Shown here piece after piece: positions 1 through 8,367 of a stretch of DNA of 64,000 nt. The position numbers and the translations under genes were made by a program. Within the stretch, counting starts at the first letter, position 1. Every line of letters begins with the position of its first letter. Under the pieces are notes generated by a model, which made no database searches, was not told the DNA's origin, and saw nothing but the letters and a program-made list of their open reading frames with translations. Origin of the DNA: Geosporobacter ferrireducens (GTDB taxonomy: Bacteria; Bacillota; Clostridia; Peptostreptococcales; Thermotaleaceae); assembly GCF_001750685.1 (NCBI RefSeq), contig NZ_CP017269.1, positions 2,521,416-2,585,415 on the forward strand, read 5' to 3'.

Positions 1-619
1 TATGTGTTATAGAAAAAGTTCCTTCTGCCTGTACTGTTTTACCATGCTCTTCTAACACATGTTCTGCTTCATGCTCTGCTTTGTCACGATCTTTCCCCAT
101 CTTTTCAAAATCAAGGAATACAATATTCATGGATGGGTCTTCGCTTTCTTTAAAAACAAAAGAATAGGTTCCCTTTTCCAAGGTGTACACACCGCTCCAT
201 TCCAATTCCTCCTCATGGTCCTCCTCTTCCTCAGACTTAAGCAGTTTAATGCCTGCTGAAGCCTCTACCGCTATCAATTTGTCATTCTGGACAGAACCCA
301 GAAGTTTTTCGGCCCAAGGCTCCATTTCTAACCCATTATAAACGAACACATCCGCTTTTTCCAATTCGCCCATCAGCCTTGCCGTAGGTTCCCAGTCATG
401 GGCCTCTACCCCCGGCGGCACCATCATTTTAACATCTACCTTATCCCCGCCAACCTTTGTGGCAAAATCATACATTGGATAAAAACTGGCATATACTAAT
501 AATTTTTCCTCTGCGGCTTCAACTTGTACAGGCGGCGTATCTTCTTTTGTGCATCCGCCGGCCAACACCATTGTCACTACCAAGATCATTGCAATCAAAA
601 TTTTCCCTTTTCTCTTCAC
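1..619 (-). CDS. Metal (Zn/Mn-type) ABC transporter substrate-binding lipoprotein, 3' part outside the window
   Basis: The gene runs off the left edge; 206 codons are visible. It starts with GTG at 619 behind AAAGGGG. A lipoprotein signal peptide ends at a LAGGC lipobox (Cys23). The mature part begins like a cluster A-I (ZnuA/AdcA/TroA) solute-binding protein: a beta-strand with YASFYPMYDFATKVGGD, then PPGVEAHDWEPTA, whose His73 is the usual first metal ligand. After residue 130 comes an acidic, His-containing stretch (EEEEDHEEELE). Next is about 60 residues (WSGVYTLEKGTYSFVFKESE onward) where family members normally have a short His-rich loop. I read this as an inserted small domain. The second lobe and remaining ligands lie beyond the window. 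It acts outside the membrane, delivering Zn or Mn to an ABC permease. Metal specificity is not decided by what is visible. Confidence 0.85.
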   Translation of the reverse strand, partial: MKRKGKILIAMILVVTMVLAGGCTKEDTPPVQVEAAEEKLLVYASFYPMYDFATKVGGDKVDVKMMVPPGVEAHDWEPTARLMGELEKADVFVYNGLEMEPWAEKLLGSVQNDKLIAVEASAGIKLLKSEEEEDHEEELEWSGVYTLEKGTYSFVFKESEDPSMNIVFLDFEKMGKDRDKAEHEAEHVLEEHGKTVQAEGTFSITH

Positions 620-652
620 CTAAAAAACCCCTTTCTATGTAATGGATTCTCT

Positions 653-680
653 AAAAAATACAGCAGCTCAATTGCTGCTG
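653..680 (-). terminator. Attenuator-like hairpin in the leader of the metal transporter gene
   Basis: Read on the minus strand, a perfect 7-bp GC-rich stem (CAGCAGC/GCTGCTG, 6-nt loop) is followed at once by TATTTTTT. It lies between the predicted promoter (724-752) and the GTG start at 619. A second stem (AAACGAA/TTCGTTT, 694-713) precedes it. A full intrinsic terminator inside a 5' leader suggests attenuation. It could instead be a backup terminator for read-through from the ATPase gene upstream. Confidence 0.55.
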
Positions 681-723
681 CCGAAATGGGCGGAAACGAA
701 GTGCTGTTCGTTTACCTAGCTAA

Positions 724-770
724 AATATATCATACATTTTTTCTAAATGCAAGTAATTCCTATTTGCATT
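724..770 (-). promoter_or_regulatory. SigA-type promoter overlapped by a Fur-family-like palindrome
   Basis: The minus strand shows -35 TTGCAT (747-752), a 17-nt spacer and -10 TATATT (724-729). A 25-bp imperfect palindrome, AATGCAA-N11-TTGCATT with extra inner matches (746-770), covers the -35. This layout fits repression by a metal sensor such as Zur or Fur. The regulator assignment is inference. Confidence 0.55.
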
Positions 771-791
771 ATTCGACGTAAGCTTTATACA

Positions 792-830
792 TAATTATTG
801 CCTAATCATTATATTATTAGGCAATAATTA
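792..830. repeat. Perfect 15-bp inverted repeat, 9-nt loop
   Basis: The arms are TAATTATTGCCTAAT (792-806) and its exact complement (816-830). It lies 10 bases past the stop of the metal ATPase gene and upstream of the transporter promoter. No clear T-run follows on the minus strand. It could be a weak terminator or a dyad operator. Confidence 0.6.
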
Positions 831-839
831 CGCAACCTT

Positions 840-3008
840 TTACATTTTATGACTTTTTTTCATCGGATCATATTTTAATAATCTACTGGAATTCAGCACT
901 ACACCCACTGTACTGAGATTATGCAAGATAGCAGCCATAAAGGGTGAAATCAGTCTTCCGGCTCCAAGGAGAACGCCTAGCCCATTAATCCCTATTGCAA
1001 TACCATAACTTTGTTTTATTACACCGATTGTTTCTCTGCTAATGTCGACAGCCTTCACAATTTTTTGTGGATCATCTCCTGCTAAGACAATATCGGCGGT
1101 TTCGATAGCAATATCTGTTCCTCCTGTTCCCATGGCAACGCCAACGTCAGCGATGGCTAAAGCCGGAGAATCATTTACTCCATCTCCCACCATGAGTACC
1201 TTTCTTCCTTTCTCTTTCTCTTGTCGAACAATTGCTGCCTTTCCTTCCGGGAGAACATCGCTATAGATATTTTCAATACCCAAAGGCACTGCAATTGCCT
1301 CGGCTGTAGCCTGGTGATCGCCTGTAATCATGGCTATGTTTTCGATCCTTCTTTGCTTCAATCCGTCCACTGCTCCTGCACTTTCTTCCTTTACCACATC
1401 CTTGATGCCAATGAGGGCAGCTAATGCTCCGTTTCTTGCCATATAGATCGTCGTTTCTCCTGCTGCCTTCATTTTTTCTTCAACTTCCATCCCGATCGAT
1501 GTATCAATATCCTGCTCTTTCATCATGCGCTTACTTCCAAGAACAATTTGATCATCTCTTATAGCTGCGATCACCCCTCGCCCTACCACTACCTCTACCG
1601 CTTCAGGTGTTTCCGGCTTGATGCCCATCTCTAGTGCTTTACTGACCACAGCCGTTGCAAGGGGGTGCCGATTACCCTGTTCACAGCATGCCGCAAGATA
1701 CATGGTTTCCTCCTGATTAACCTCCTGGCCAAGCATATAAATAGAAGTTACATAGGGTTTTCCTTTTGTAAGGGTACCTGTTTTATCGAACAGCACCGTA
1801 TCCACCTGTCCTATTTCTTCTAAATATCTGCCTCCCTTGATCAATATTCCTTTCTTTGCTGCATTCCCTAAGGCCGCCGCCAAAGCTGTAGGTGTTGCCA
1901 GCCCGGCAGCGCAGGGACAGGCTACAATGAGAATCGTCACAGCTCTGACAAAATCTGCTGTGAACAAATATACTAGTCCTGATAGCAGGAAAGAGTAGGG
2001 TACCAATTTATCTGCATAGATATCTGCAATGTTCTGTATAGGTGCTCTCGTGGTACTAGCTTCCTCTATCATATGAATAATGCGGGAGATAGAGGTATCA
2101 TCCCCTACTTTACTTGCCTGCACAAATATTTTTCCCTGTTCCACAATGGTTCCAGCAAAAGCCGTTTCTCCCTTTTCTTTGATAATAGGCACCGATTCTC
2201 CTGTAATCGGCCCCTGGTTCACTACGGCTTCCCCACTTAGCACGATACCATCTACAGGAATTTTTTCCCCACTGTGAATGACTACAGTATCTCCTACCTT
2301 CAACTGCTCTGTACTTACAGATACTTCTATTCCGTCTACCAAAAGCCAAGCCTTTTCCTGATTGTTATCCAGCATGCTTCGTATGGCTTTTCTGGATCGG
2401 TCTACTGTCATCGCTTCAAATAACTCGCTTAAATTAATCAGCCCAATTACAACCAATCCTGTCATGTATTCATTCATTGCCAAAGAAAGGACTGTGGCAG
2501 CAGTGATTAGCAGATCGTTGTTAAATTTTTTATGTACCAGCAATCCCCTTATTCCATTTTTGAAAAGTGCATATCCAGTAATTACGGTTGTTACTGAAGC
2601 AATATTTAGTGGACCTAATGAAATAATAGGAATCCCTAAAATAATTGTTTTTACAAATGTATACGTTAGCACCAGGCCCCCTGCAATTACCTGTTTTTTT
2701 TGATAGGCAATGGAGGTTTCTTCAACATCCAGCTTACGTGGATATTTTCGCTGCAATTCCTTTTTTCCATTTGGAATACTTAAATTTTGTCCTGTAATTA
2801 GCTTACAAATCTTCCTTTGATCCAGCTGATCCTCATTATAAAGGATCAAGATACTGTCCCGTACACTGGTAATCCTTACCCCTTGGATACCCTCAATGTT
2901 GTAGAGATGCTGCTCCAGCTGGATGGCCCTGGGGTAAGATTGATAAATTGCCTGGTATTTGATTCTTATCCTTCCCGGGACAAAGGATAAAATTTCTAAT
3001 TCTTTCAT
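840..3008 (-). CDS. P1B-type heavy-metal-translocating ATPase
   Basis: A 722-residue membrane pump for transition-metal ions. The N-terminal ~75 residues form an HMA-like fold without the CXXC metal motif. Transmembrane segments lie around 107-195. The actuator TGES is at about 269, the transmembrane metal motif CPC at 364-366, phosphorylation motif DKTGT at 408, an HP motif (GNRHPLA) and the hinge GDGVNDSPAL. The last helix reads HNLSTVGVVLNSSRLL, which differs from classical CopA or ZntA signatures, so the transported metal is uncertain. ATG at 3008 is preferred over TTG at 3011 because GGAGGC then sits at a normal distance. It lies upstream of and in the same direction as the metal-binding lipoprotein, but a hairpin and a new promoter separate them. 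Confidence 0.93.
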   Translation of the reverse strand: MKELEILSFVPGRIRIKYQAIYQSYPRAIQLEQHLYNIEGIQGVRITSVRDSILILYNEDQLDQRKICKLITGQNLSIPNGKKELQRKYPRKLDVEETSIAYQKKQVIAGGLVLTYTFVKTIILGIPIISLGPLNIASVTTVITGYALFKNGIRGLLVHKKFNNDLLITAATVLSLAMNEYMTGLVVIGLINLSELFEAMTVDRSRKAIRSMLDNNQEKAWLLVDGIEVSVSTEQLKVGDTVVIHSGEKIPVDGIVLSGEAVVNQGPITGESVPIIKEKGETAFAGTIVEQGKIFVQASKVGDDTSISRIIHMIEEASTTRAPIQNIADIYADKLVPYSFLLSGLVYLFTADFVRAVTILIVACPCAAGLATPTALAAALGNAAKKGILIKGGRYLEEIGQVDTVLFDKTGTLTKGKPYVTSIYMLGQEVNQEETMYLAACCEQGNRHPLATAVVSKALEMGIKPETPEAVEVVVGRGVIAAIRDDQIVLGSKRMMKEQDIDTSIGMEVEEKMKAAGETTIYMARNGALAALIGIKDVVKEESAGAVDGLKQRRIENIAMITGDHQATAEAIAVPLGIENIYSDVLPEGKAAIVRQEKEKGRKVLMVGDGVNDSPALAIADVGVAMGTGGTDIAIETADIVLAGDDPQKIVKAVDISRETIGVIKQSYGIAIGINGLGVLLGAGRLISPFMAAILHNLSTVGVVLNSSRLLKYDPMKKSHKM

Positions 3009-3045
3009 CAAAGCTGCCTCCCTGACTGTCTATATTACATATATT

Positions 3046-3063
3046 TTGGCATATTGCTGCCAA
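3046..3063. promoter_or_regulatory. Palindrome TTGGCA-N6-TGCCAA upstream of the metal ATPase
   Basis: A perfect 6+6 bp dyad 38 bases upstream of the ATPase start. One arm (TTGGCA on the minus strand) could serve as a -35 box, with TATGTA/TAATAT-like -10 sequences 16-20 bases further. Its position fits an operator for a metal-responsive repressor. The regulator is unknown. Confidence 0.4.
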
Positions 3064-3230
3064 CTCTATGCGAAGTTTCTATTAAGCGGAATGATTTGCA
3101 GCTATTTCGATCGATTAAATTTCAAATATTCATATACAATCTTTTCTTTTTAAATTCTTTGTTTCTCACATATTTCTCACGCTTTCAAGCAAAATAATAT
3201 CATAAATGCCCTGCGAAGGAGGGTTTCATT

Positions 3231-4703
3231 ATGTCTCAGAAATCAAAACAAAGAGCTCTTTCTCCAGTATTTCATCCTATCCGGTATCTCTTTCGCCGTA
3301 TGCTTAAGCGTATGATTGCAACCTATACAGAGATATTGATGACCGACGATTATGAAGAAAATGTCTGGGAAATCTTTACCGCTTCTTATAAAACCGGGTT
3401 TACAGAAACCCTGGAGAATGAACTTCGCGCAGCATCGGGGATCGCCATTGACCGCCCTTTGGGTTCTGCGAGAAAATTCCCCAGTCTTAATGATTTGATG
3501 TTCGGTATCGCACAGCTGCATACTATGCCCATAGAATTTGAGGATTATGTGGATACCCGTGTGGTTATCGGAAAGAAGTCTAAAAAGTCCTTTACCATTG
3601 ATATTCCTATCCTAATCGCTCCCATGGCTTATGGTACAGCACTCTCAAGAGATGTGAAAATTGCTTTTGCCAAGGCTGCTGCACAGGTCGGTACCGCCGC
3701 TACCTCCGGAGAAGGTCCTATCCTGCCCGAGGAACGGGATGCTGCAAAGTACTGTATTCTACAATATAATCGTGGGGATTGGGCTAAAGATGAAGAAATG
3801 CTGTGCAGCAGTGATGCCATAGAGATTCAGTTCGGACAAGGCGCCATCGGCGGAATCGGCAGCCGAACTAAAGCTGAAAAAATTGATGCAGAAATGCTGA
3901 AATATTTCCGCTATCCTGCAGGCTATGATCTGGTAGCTCATTCCCGCCAGCCTGAAGTACAGCATGCAAAAGACCTGGAGAAGCTGGTAAAAAAACTTAA
4001 GGATATCACAGGAGGTGTACCTATCGGTGCTAAAATTGGTGCCGGAAAGTATTTAGAAGCAGACCTGGACATATTATGCAGCAGTGGTGTTGATTTTATT
4101 TGTGTAGACAGCTGTGAAGCAGGTACCAAGGGTTCTGTCCCTATTTTGCAGGATGACTTCGGCATACCCGCTCCCTTTGCCATTTCCCGTTCAGCGGAGT
4201 GGCTCTATAAGCATCATCTTAAAGATCAGATTACATTGATTGCTTCCGGAAAAATCCGGGCGCCGGGAGATATGCTCAAAGCCTGTGCATTAGGGGCAGA
4301 CGCTTGTTATATAGGCAACGCAGCACTTTTTACCGTCTCTCACACCCAGGCACTAAAAACGATTCCCTATGAACCGGTTACCCAACTGGTTTGGCATGGT
4401 GCGAAATATACAGACGAATTTGACCTCGAAGCCGGTGCTGCTTCCTTGGCAAACTATCTAAAGTCCTGTAAAGAAGAACTGGATAGAGGAATCCGTGCCC
4501 TGGGGAAAAAAGACTTAAAGGATGTCAACAAAGGAGATTTGGTCTCTCTGAGTGAGCTCATTTCAAAAGGCTGCGGCGTTCCTATGGCTTACGAGCCTTA
4601 TGAATATCCGGATAAGCTGCAAAAACATGTACAGGTCGGTGCACAGCGGAGGAAGATTCGTAAAATGGAAAAAAAAGAGGAACCGGAAAGAGAAAAAGAG
4701 TAG
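3231..4703 (+). CDS. FMN-binding glutamate synthase-like protein
   Basis: A 490-residue protein matching the stand-alone FMN-binding central domain of glutamate synthase (Glu_synthase/GltB2 family). After about 100 N-terminal residues the TIM barrel starts with IPILIAPMAYG (~126-135). It continues through IEIQFGQGAIGGIG, PIGAKIGAGKYLEADL, DFICVDSCEAGTKGS and SGKIRAPGDMLKACALGADA, the phosphate-binding region near the C-terminal end of the barrel. The glutaminase domain of full GltB is absent, so glutamate synthesis from glutamine is not implied. The last 20 residues are Lys/Glu-rich. Start ATG has a strong RBS (GGAGGG). It is monocistronic, divergent from the ATPase, and shares a bidirectional terminator with the next gene. 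Confidence 0.9.
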   Translation: MSQKSKQRALSPVFHPIRYLFRRMLKRMIATYTEILMTDDYEENVWEIFTASYKTGFTETLENELRAASGIAIDRPLGSARKFPSLNDLMFGIAQLHTMPIEFEDYVDTRVVIGKKSKKSFTIDIPILIAPMAYGTALSRDVKIAFAKAAAQVGTAATSGEGPILPEERDAAKYCILQYNRGDWAKDEEMLCSSDAIEIQFGQGAIGGIGSRTKAEKIDAEMLKYFRYPAGYDLVAHSRQPEVQHAKDLEKLVKKLKDITGGVPIGAKIGAGKYLEADLDILCSSGVDFICVDSCEAGTKGSVPILQDDFGIPAPFAISRSAEWLYKHHLKDQITLIASGKIRAPGDMLKACALGADACYIGNAALFTVSHTQALKTIPYEPVTQLVWHGAKYTDEFDLEAGAASLANYLKSCKEELDRGIRALGKKDLKDVNKGDLVSLSELISKGCGVPMAYEPYEYPDKLQKHVQVGAQRRKIRKMEKKEEPEREKE

Positions 4704-4737
4704 GCCTCCGAAAATTCGGGTGTCCTACTCTTTTTCT
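4691..4737. terminator. Bidirectional terminator between convergent genes
   Basis: A 14-bp perfect stem (AGAAAAAGAGTAGG and its complement) with an inner CCGAA/TTCGG helix. A-rich and T-rich flanks let it serve both the glutamate-synthase-like gene and the SafE fusion gene. Confidence 0.88.
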
Positions 4738-4738
4738 C

Positions 4739-6106
4739 TTATTGACCGCCGCAGCAGCCTCCGCCGCCAAAGAATCCCCCGCTTGCAGCCGGTACTTCAG
4801 GTGGCATGGATGCTTCTTCCAGGTAATTTACTGCTGTCAGTTTTGTAGTGATCATGCCCATCCAACAGGTTATCGTGATGGGACCTTCCTTATCCGGCGT
4901 AAACTCAATGAACGCTTCTCCGGAAGTCAGGTCTTTTTCAATTCCATACTGAGGAATGGCAATAGGATTGTTGCAGCCATTGATTCCCTGCACATCCAAA
5001 TGTATTCTTAAGGGTATACCTGCCTGCACCACCGGAGTACTCGGAATGTAATTTCTAGAAGTAATGGTCAAATCAATAATCTGTTTTCCATCCTCCATTC
5101 GAATTTCATTTTCTTGTTCAACTACGGTATTCACCAATCCTGGTCCTGTGGAAACACCTGAAAGAGCAAGGCCCCGATTGACCATAATCAATCCTAAAAC
5201 CATGACGAATACAGCTCCTGCTTTTATCATTTTCTTTCCCAGCCCACCACTAATCATAGAAGTAATTGCGCCAAAAGCAAATAATAAAGGGGTTGTTCCT
5301 AAGCTAAAAAAGAACATGGAGAGAGCCCCCTGCAGCACACTGCCTGTTCCCAATGCATACAGCTGCATGGTTTGTAAGGGCCCGCAAGGCATAAAGCCGT
5401 TTAATAATCCAATGATCAATGGACGCAAAGGACCTGTAGTTTTTGTACTTCCAATGGAAATATGCGGTATTGGCAGACGAAACCAACTAGGAAGCAGAAA
5501 AAGATTGAGCATCTTTAGTCCAAAAAGAACCATAAAGATACCTGCTCCCACAGCTACAATCCCTTTAAACTGCCCTGAAGGAGAAATCACAGCGCCTAAT
5601 CCTCCCACAATTCCCCCGATAGTCGTATAGGAGATTACCCTTCCTGCATTGTATAAAAAAGAGGGCATTACTTTGCTCTGATTCTCCACGCCAATGCTTT
5701 GGGACAATGCAATCCCCCCACACATGGCAATACAGTGAAAGGAGGTTAGTATTCCTACGATTAGCAGCAAACCATAACTCATATTGTCTGTGATTGGCGG
5801 TATAAAGTTAAAACCAATAGAATTATTGATAATCGTATATGCCCCTACTAATAGTATAGCCCAGGGAATCACACTCTTTAAAGAATGCTCCTGACCTTCT
5901 AAGACCTCGTATCCAGCTCTCCTTATGGCTGATTTTAACTGTAGATCATCAATCTTTTCAGCATCGAAAAAAACTTGTACGCTGGATCTTTGAAAATTAG
6001 CTCGAGCTTCTTTTACTCCCTTTACAGACATCAGGGCCCCTTCCACTCGCTTTTCACAACTCCCGCATACCATTCCATCAACCCTAAAAGTAACCTGTTT
6101 TCCCAT
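4739..6106 (-). CDS. HMA domain - SafE/TauE membrane domain - cupredoxin-like fusion
   Basis: A 455-residue fusion of three modules. Residues 3-70 are a heavy-metal-associated domain with CGSC (Cys14, Cys17). Residues ~80-315 are a multi-span membrane domain of the sulfite exporter TauE/SafE (DsbD-like) group, with FHCIAMCGG and GLLNGFMPCGPLQ motifs. Residues ~340-430 form an extracytoplasmic beta domain like cupredoxin_1, with a CWMGM ligand-like motif. The tail ends GGGGCCGG. Such proteins are linked to copper handling or redox transfer across the membrane; the name 'sulfite exporter' should not be taken literally. ATG at 6106 is preferred over GTG at 6115 because AAGGGG is then 8 bases away. 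Confidence 0.85.
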   Translation of the reverse strand: MGKQVTFRVDGMVCGSCEKRVEGALMSVKGVKEARANFQRSSVQVFFDAEKIDDLQLKSAIRRAGYEVLEGQEHSLKSVIPWAILLVGAYTIINNSIGFNFIPPITDNMSYGLLLIVGILTSFHCIAMCGGIALSQSIGVENQSKVMPSFLYNAGRVISYTTIGGIVGGLGAVISPSGQFKGIVAVGAGIFMVLFGLKMLNLFLLPSWFRLPIPHISIGSTKTTGPLRPLIIGLLNGFMPCGPLQTMQLYALGTGSVLQGALSMFFFSLGTTPLLFAFGAITSMISGGLGKKMIKAGAVFVMVLGLIMVNRGLALSGVSTGPGLVNTVVEQENEIRMEDGKQIIDLTITSRNYIPSTPVVQAGIPLRIHLDVQGINGCNNPIAIPQYGIEKDLTSGEAFIEFTPDKEGPITITCWMGMITTKLTAVNYLEEASMPPEVPAASGGFFGGGGCCGGQ

Positions 6107-6283
6107 ATACCACACCCCTTTATGTGTTCATTTTATCTCCAAAATAGACCGCTCTCATGAAATAAATAATTAGTTTCTCTTAAAAGTATTTCCTAATGTC
6201 TAGATATATGCCTATCATATCGAATCTCCTGTTTGAATGCAACCCTAACTTGCAAGCTTTCTCAATCACACATCTAAACATAA

Positions 6284-6331
6284 TAAAAAAAGCAATATTC
6301 ATGCCTCTCTGCACAGACATGAATATTGCTT
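6284..6331 (-). terminator. Terminator of the S-layer protein gene
   Basis: A 14-bp perfect stem (AAGCAATATTCATG and complement), followed on the minus strand by a T-run at 6284-6289. Confidence 0.85.
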
Positions 6332-6384
6332 CCCAATATTAAACTTTTATAATCAACTACAGTTCCTATCGGACTTCCTAGGAT

Positions 6385-8214
6385 TTAATCTTCAACAACA
6401 ATTTTTACAACGGTTTCGTTTACCACCGTAATCTTTATTTGACTGCCTAAGACTAAATCTTTAAATTTAATATCATCGTCGTCATCCTCTTCTATAATGG
6501 TAACATTTCTATCCACATTATAGGTTTTATTCTGTCCATTACTCTTTAATACCAATCGATATGGATTTCCCATATACTTCTCTACTAATTCTCCACGATA
6601 CTGGCTTTCCACTGCATAGGCATCTATTCGATCTACCTTGTCATTATTCACCACAACCTCGACTTCCATTTTAGGCATTAAATCATTTAAGGTAACCACT
6701 TGATCATCCAACTTAATCACTGCGTCAGAATTGACCTTCAGAGATCTCTCTGTATTTCCTGATTTTATGGTGATTTCTTTAATCGAGCGATTAATTGCTG
6801 TCAGTGTTCCACTCAAATTTTCTCTTACATTTCGGGCCGATATTTCCTGAAGGATATTTCCTGCCACCTTTATATCCGCTTCCATTCCGGTATCCAACCG
6901 GTCAAAGCTTCGAGAACTTCCATCAATACGAACTACTGTGTTCTCATTGGCTCTATAGGTTCTGGCAACATTACCGATCCTTAACGTAACTTCTTTTGTA
7001 TTCCAGTTGATATCTGTAATTGCACCTTTATAGGTTATAGCAGAATTTGTGCCTTCCACCAGTCGAACCTTTTCATCTTTTACGGTTATCTTTACATCCA
7101 TGCCTACAACCAGTTTTGAAAATGTAGTGGTTTCTCCATTGATTTTTATTTGTGTATCATTTGTAATTGTAAATAACCTTTCTATATTTCCATTTTCTAC
7201 GCTAATTTTTTTATCGGTGCTGTTTATTGCTGTAATCCTTCCTTCATAGACATCACCCACAATCACAGTATCACTATTCCATCTGATTTCAATAACCTTG
7301 CCGTCTTTCACGGTAATCTCAATCGTTTTGTTTCTTTCTAAATCCTCTAAATCCTTCAACCGGTTGTCAATGTATACTTTGACATTCTTGCTGATATCAT
7401 ATTCCCGATCTACACCATTAACCCTTATAACCAACTCACTATTATCTATGATGCGTATCAATTTTCCTTCGATAATTTTCTTTGAACCATCAACGGGTTT
7501 TCCATCATAATCATCGAGTTTCTCAACCAATACAGCCATTTCTGCCCGTGTTACAGCTTTATTCGGCTGAAAGTTATTATTATTGTCGCCTTTCATCATA
7601 TCTGCAGCATAAGCTTTACCAACATATTCGCGATATGCTGTTTTGATTGCATTTGCATCTTTAAAAGGCAATGCTCCTTTATATTCGCCTATTTCTCCAT
7701 ATAACTCTTCTAAAGCCCGAACAATATACTTTGCTACTTCTTGTCTCTGAGCTGGCTTATTTAGATTTTTCCAAGTAAGCTCCTCCTCGTCGGCAAGTAT
7801 CTTTCCGTCCTTAGCAACAGCAATATACCCGAGTGCCCATTCCTGTGCTGCATCTTTAAGCTTACTCTTTTTCTTCCCTTCCTTGATTGCAGTTAATTCC
7901 TTTTGAACCTCTTCTTCATAGCCTAAGGCACGAAGAATCATAGCTAATGCTTCTGCCTTGGTTACAGGTTTATTCGGTGCAAATTTGTCTTCTGCAATCC
8001 CCTTGAGGATTCCTTTGTCAGCCATCTTTTCAATCGCATTTCGTGCCCACTCTACTTCTTTCAGGTCGATAAATTTAGAAATTCCTGGAGGAATTCCGCC
8101 TTTTTTTGCCAACCCAGGTGGTGTGAAATCTTTACCGCTATATGCATAACCAGGTATCATGGCCACTGAAAGAAGCAATGTTAACACCAATAGAAAACTT
8201 ATCATTTTTTTCAT
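6385..8214 (-). CDS. S-layer homology (SLH) protein with five beta-repeats
   Basis: A 609-residue secreted surface protein. The signal peptide spans residues 1-25 (cleavage near GYAYS). Three SLH modules (~50-105, ~112-170, ~185-240), with FAPNKPVTKAEA and FQPNKAVTRAEM signatures, should anchor it to cell-wall polymers. The rest (~250-609) is five tandem units of about 70 residues. Each starts like G.(L/I)..I and ends with an (E/D)(I/V)(T/V)V..(D/N)KV strand, and the last carries an EEDDDDD stretch that may bind Ca2+. The unit resembles small beta-barrel repeats in clostridial surface proteins; its function is unknown. Strong RBS AGGAGG. Transcribed divergently from the Met/Pro repeat gene. 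Confidence 0.9.
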   Translation of the reverse strand: MKKMISFLLVLTLLLSVAMIPGYAYSGKDFTPPGLAKKGGIPPGISKFIDLKEVEWARNAIEKMADKGILKGIAEDKFAPNKPVTKAEALAMILRALGYEEEVQKELTAIKEGKKKSKLKDAAQEWALGYIAVAKDGKILADEEELTWKNLNKPAQRQEVAKYIVRALEELYGEIGEYKGALPFKDANAIKTAYREYVGKAYAADMMKGDNNNNFQPNKAVTRAEMAVLVEKLDDYDGKPVDGSKKIIEGKLIRIIDNSELVIRVNGVDREYDISKNVKVYIDNRLKDLEDLERNKTIEITVKDGKVIEIRWNSDTVIVGDVYEGRITAINSTDKKISVENGNIERLFTITNDTQIKINGETTTFSKLVVGMDVKITVKDEKVRLVEGTNSAITYKGAITDINWNTKEVTLRIGNVARTYRANENTVVRIDGSSRSFDRLDTGMEADIKVAGNILQEISARNVRENLSGTLTAINRSIKEITIKSGNTERSLKVNSDAVIKLDDQVVTLNDLMPKMEVEVVVNNDKVDRIDAYAVESQYRGELVEKYMGNPYRLVLKSNGQNKTYNVDRNVTIIEEDDDDDIKFKDLVLGSQIKITVVNETVVKIVVED

Positions 8215-8313
8215 GATTTTACCTCCTTATTTTTTTATAGGATTACGCCCTCTAAAAAAAATTTAGGTACCATTAAAAGGGAATTTTTCTTGTGCCATAA
8301 TAAGCACTATCTG

Positions 8314-8322
8314 CATACCCTA
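8314..8322 (+). promoter_or_regulatory. Candidate SigK/SigE -10 element of the Met/Pro repeat gene
   Basis: CATACCCTA matches the mother-cell sigma consensus CATA-N3-TA and lies 46 bases before the GTG start. The -35 position (17 bases upstream) reads CC instead of AC. Suggestive only. Confidence 0.35.
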
Positions 8323-8367
8323 TAATTGAGAGAAGATACTCTTAAAATGAATAAAGGGGGAACTATA

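Noticed and set aside
59-781. Three short plus-strand frames at the left end
   Set aside because: They run antisense to the GTG-initiated metal-binding lipoprotein or across its leader, and have no RBS.
5064-5630. 188-codon plus-strand frame inside the SafE fusion gene
   Set aside because: Antisense to a well-supported gene, low-complexity translation, no RBS.
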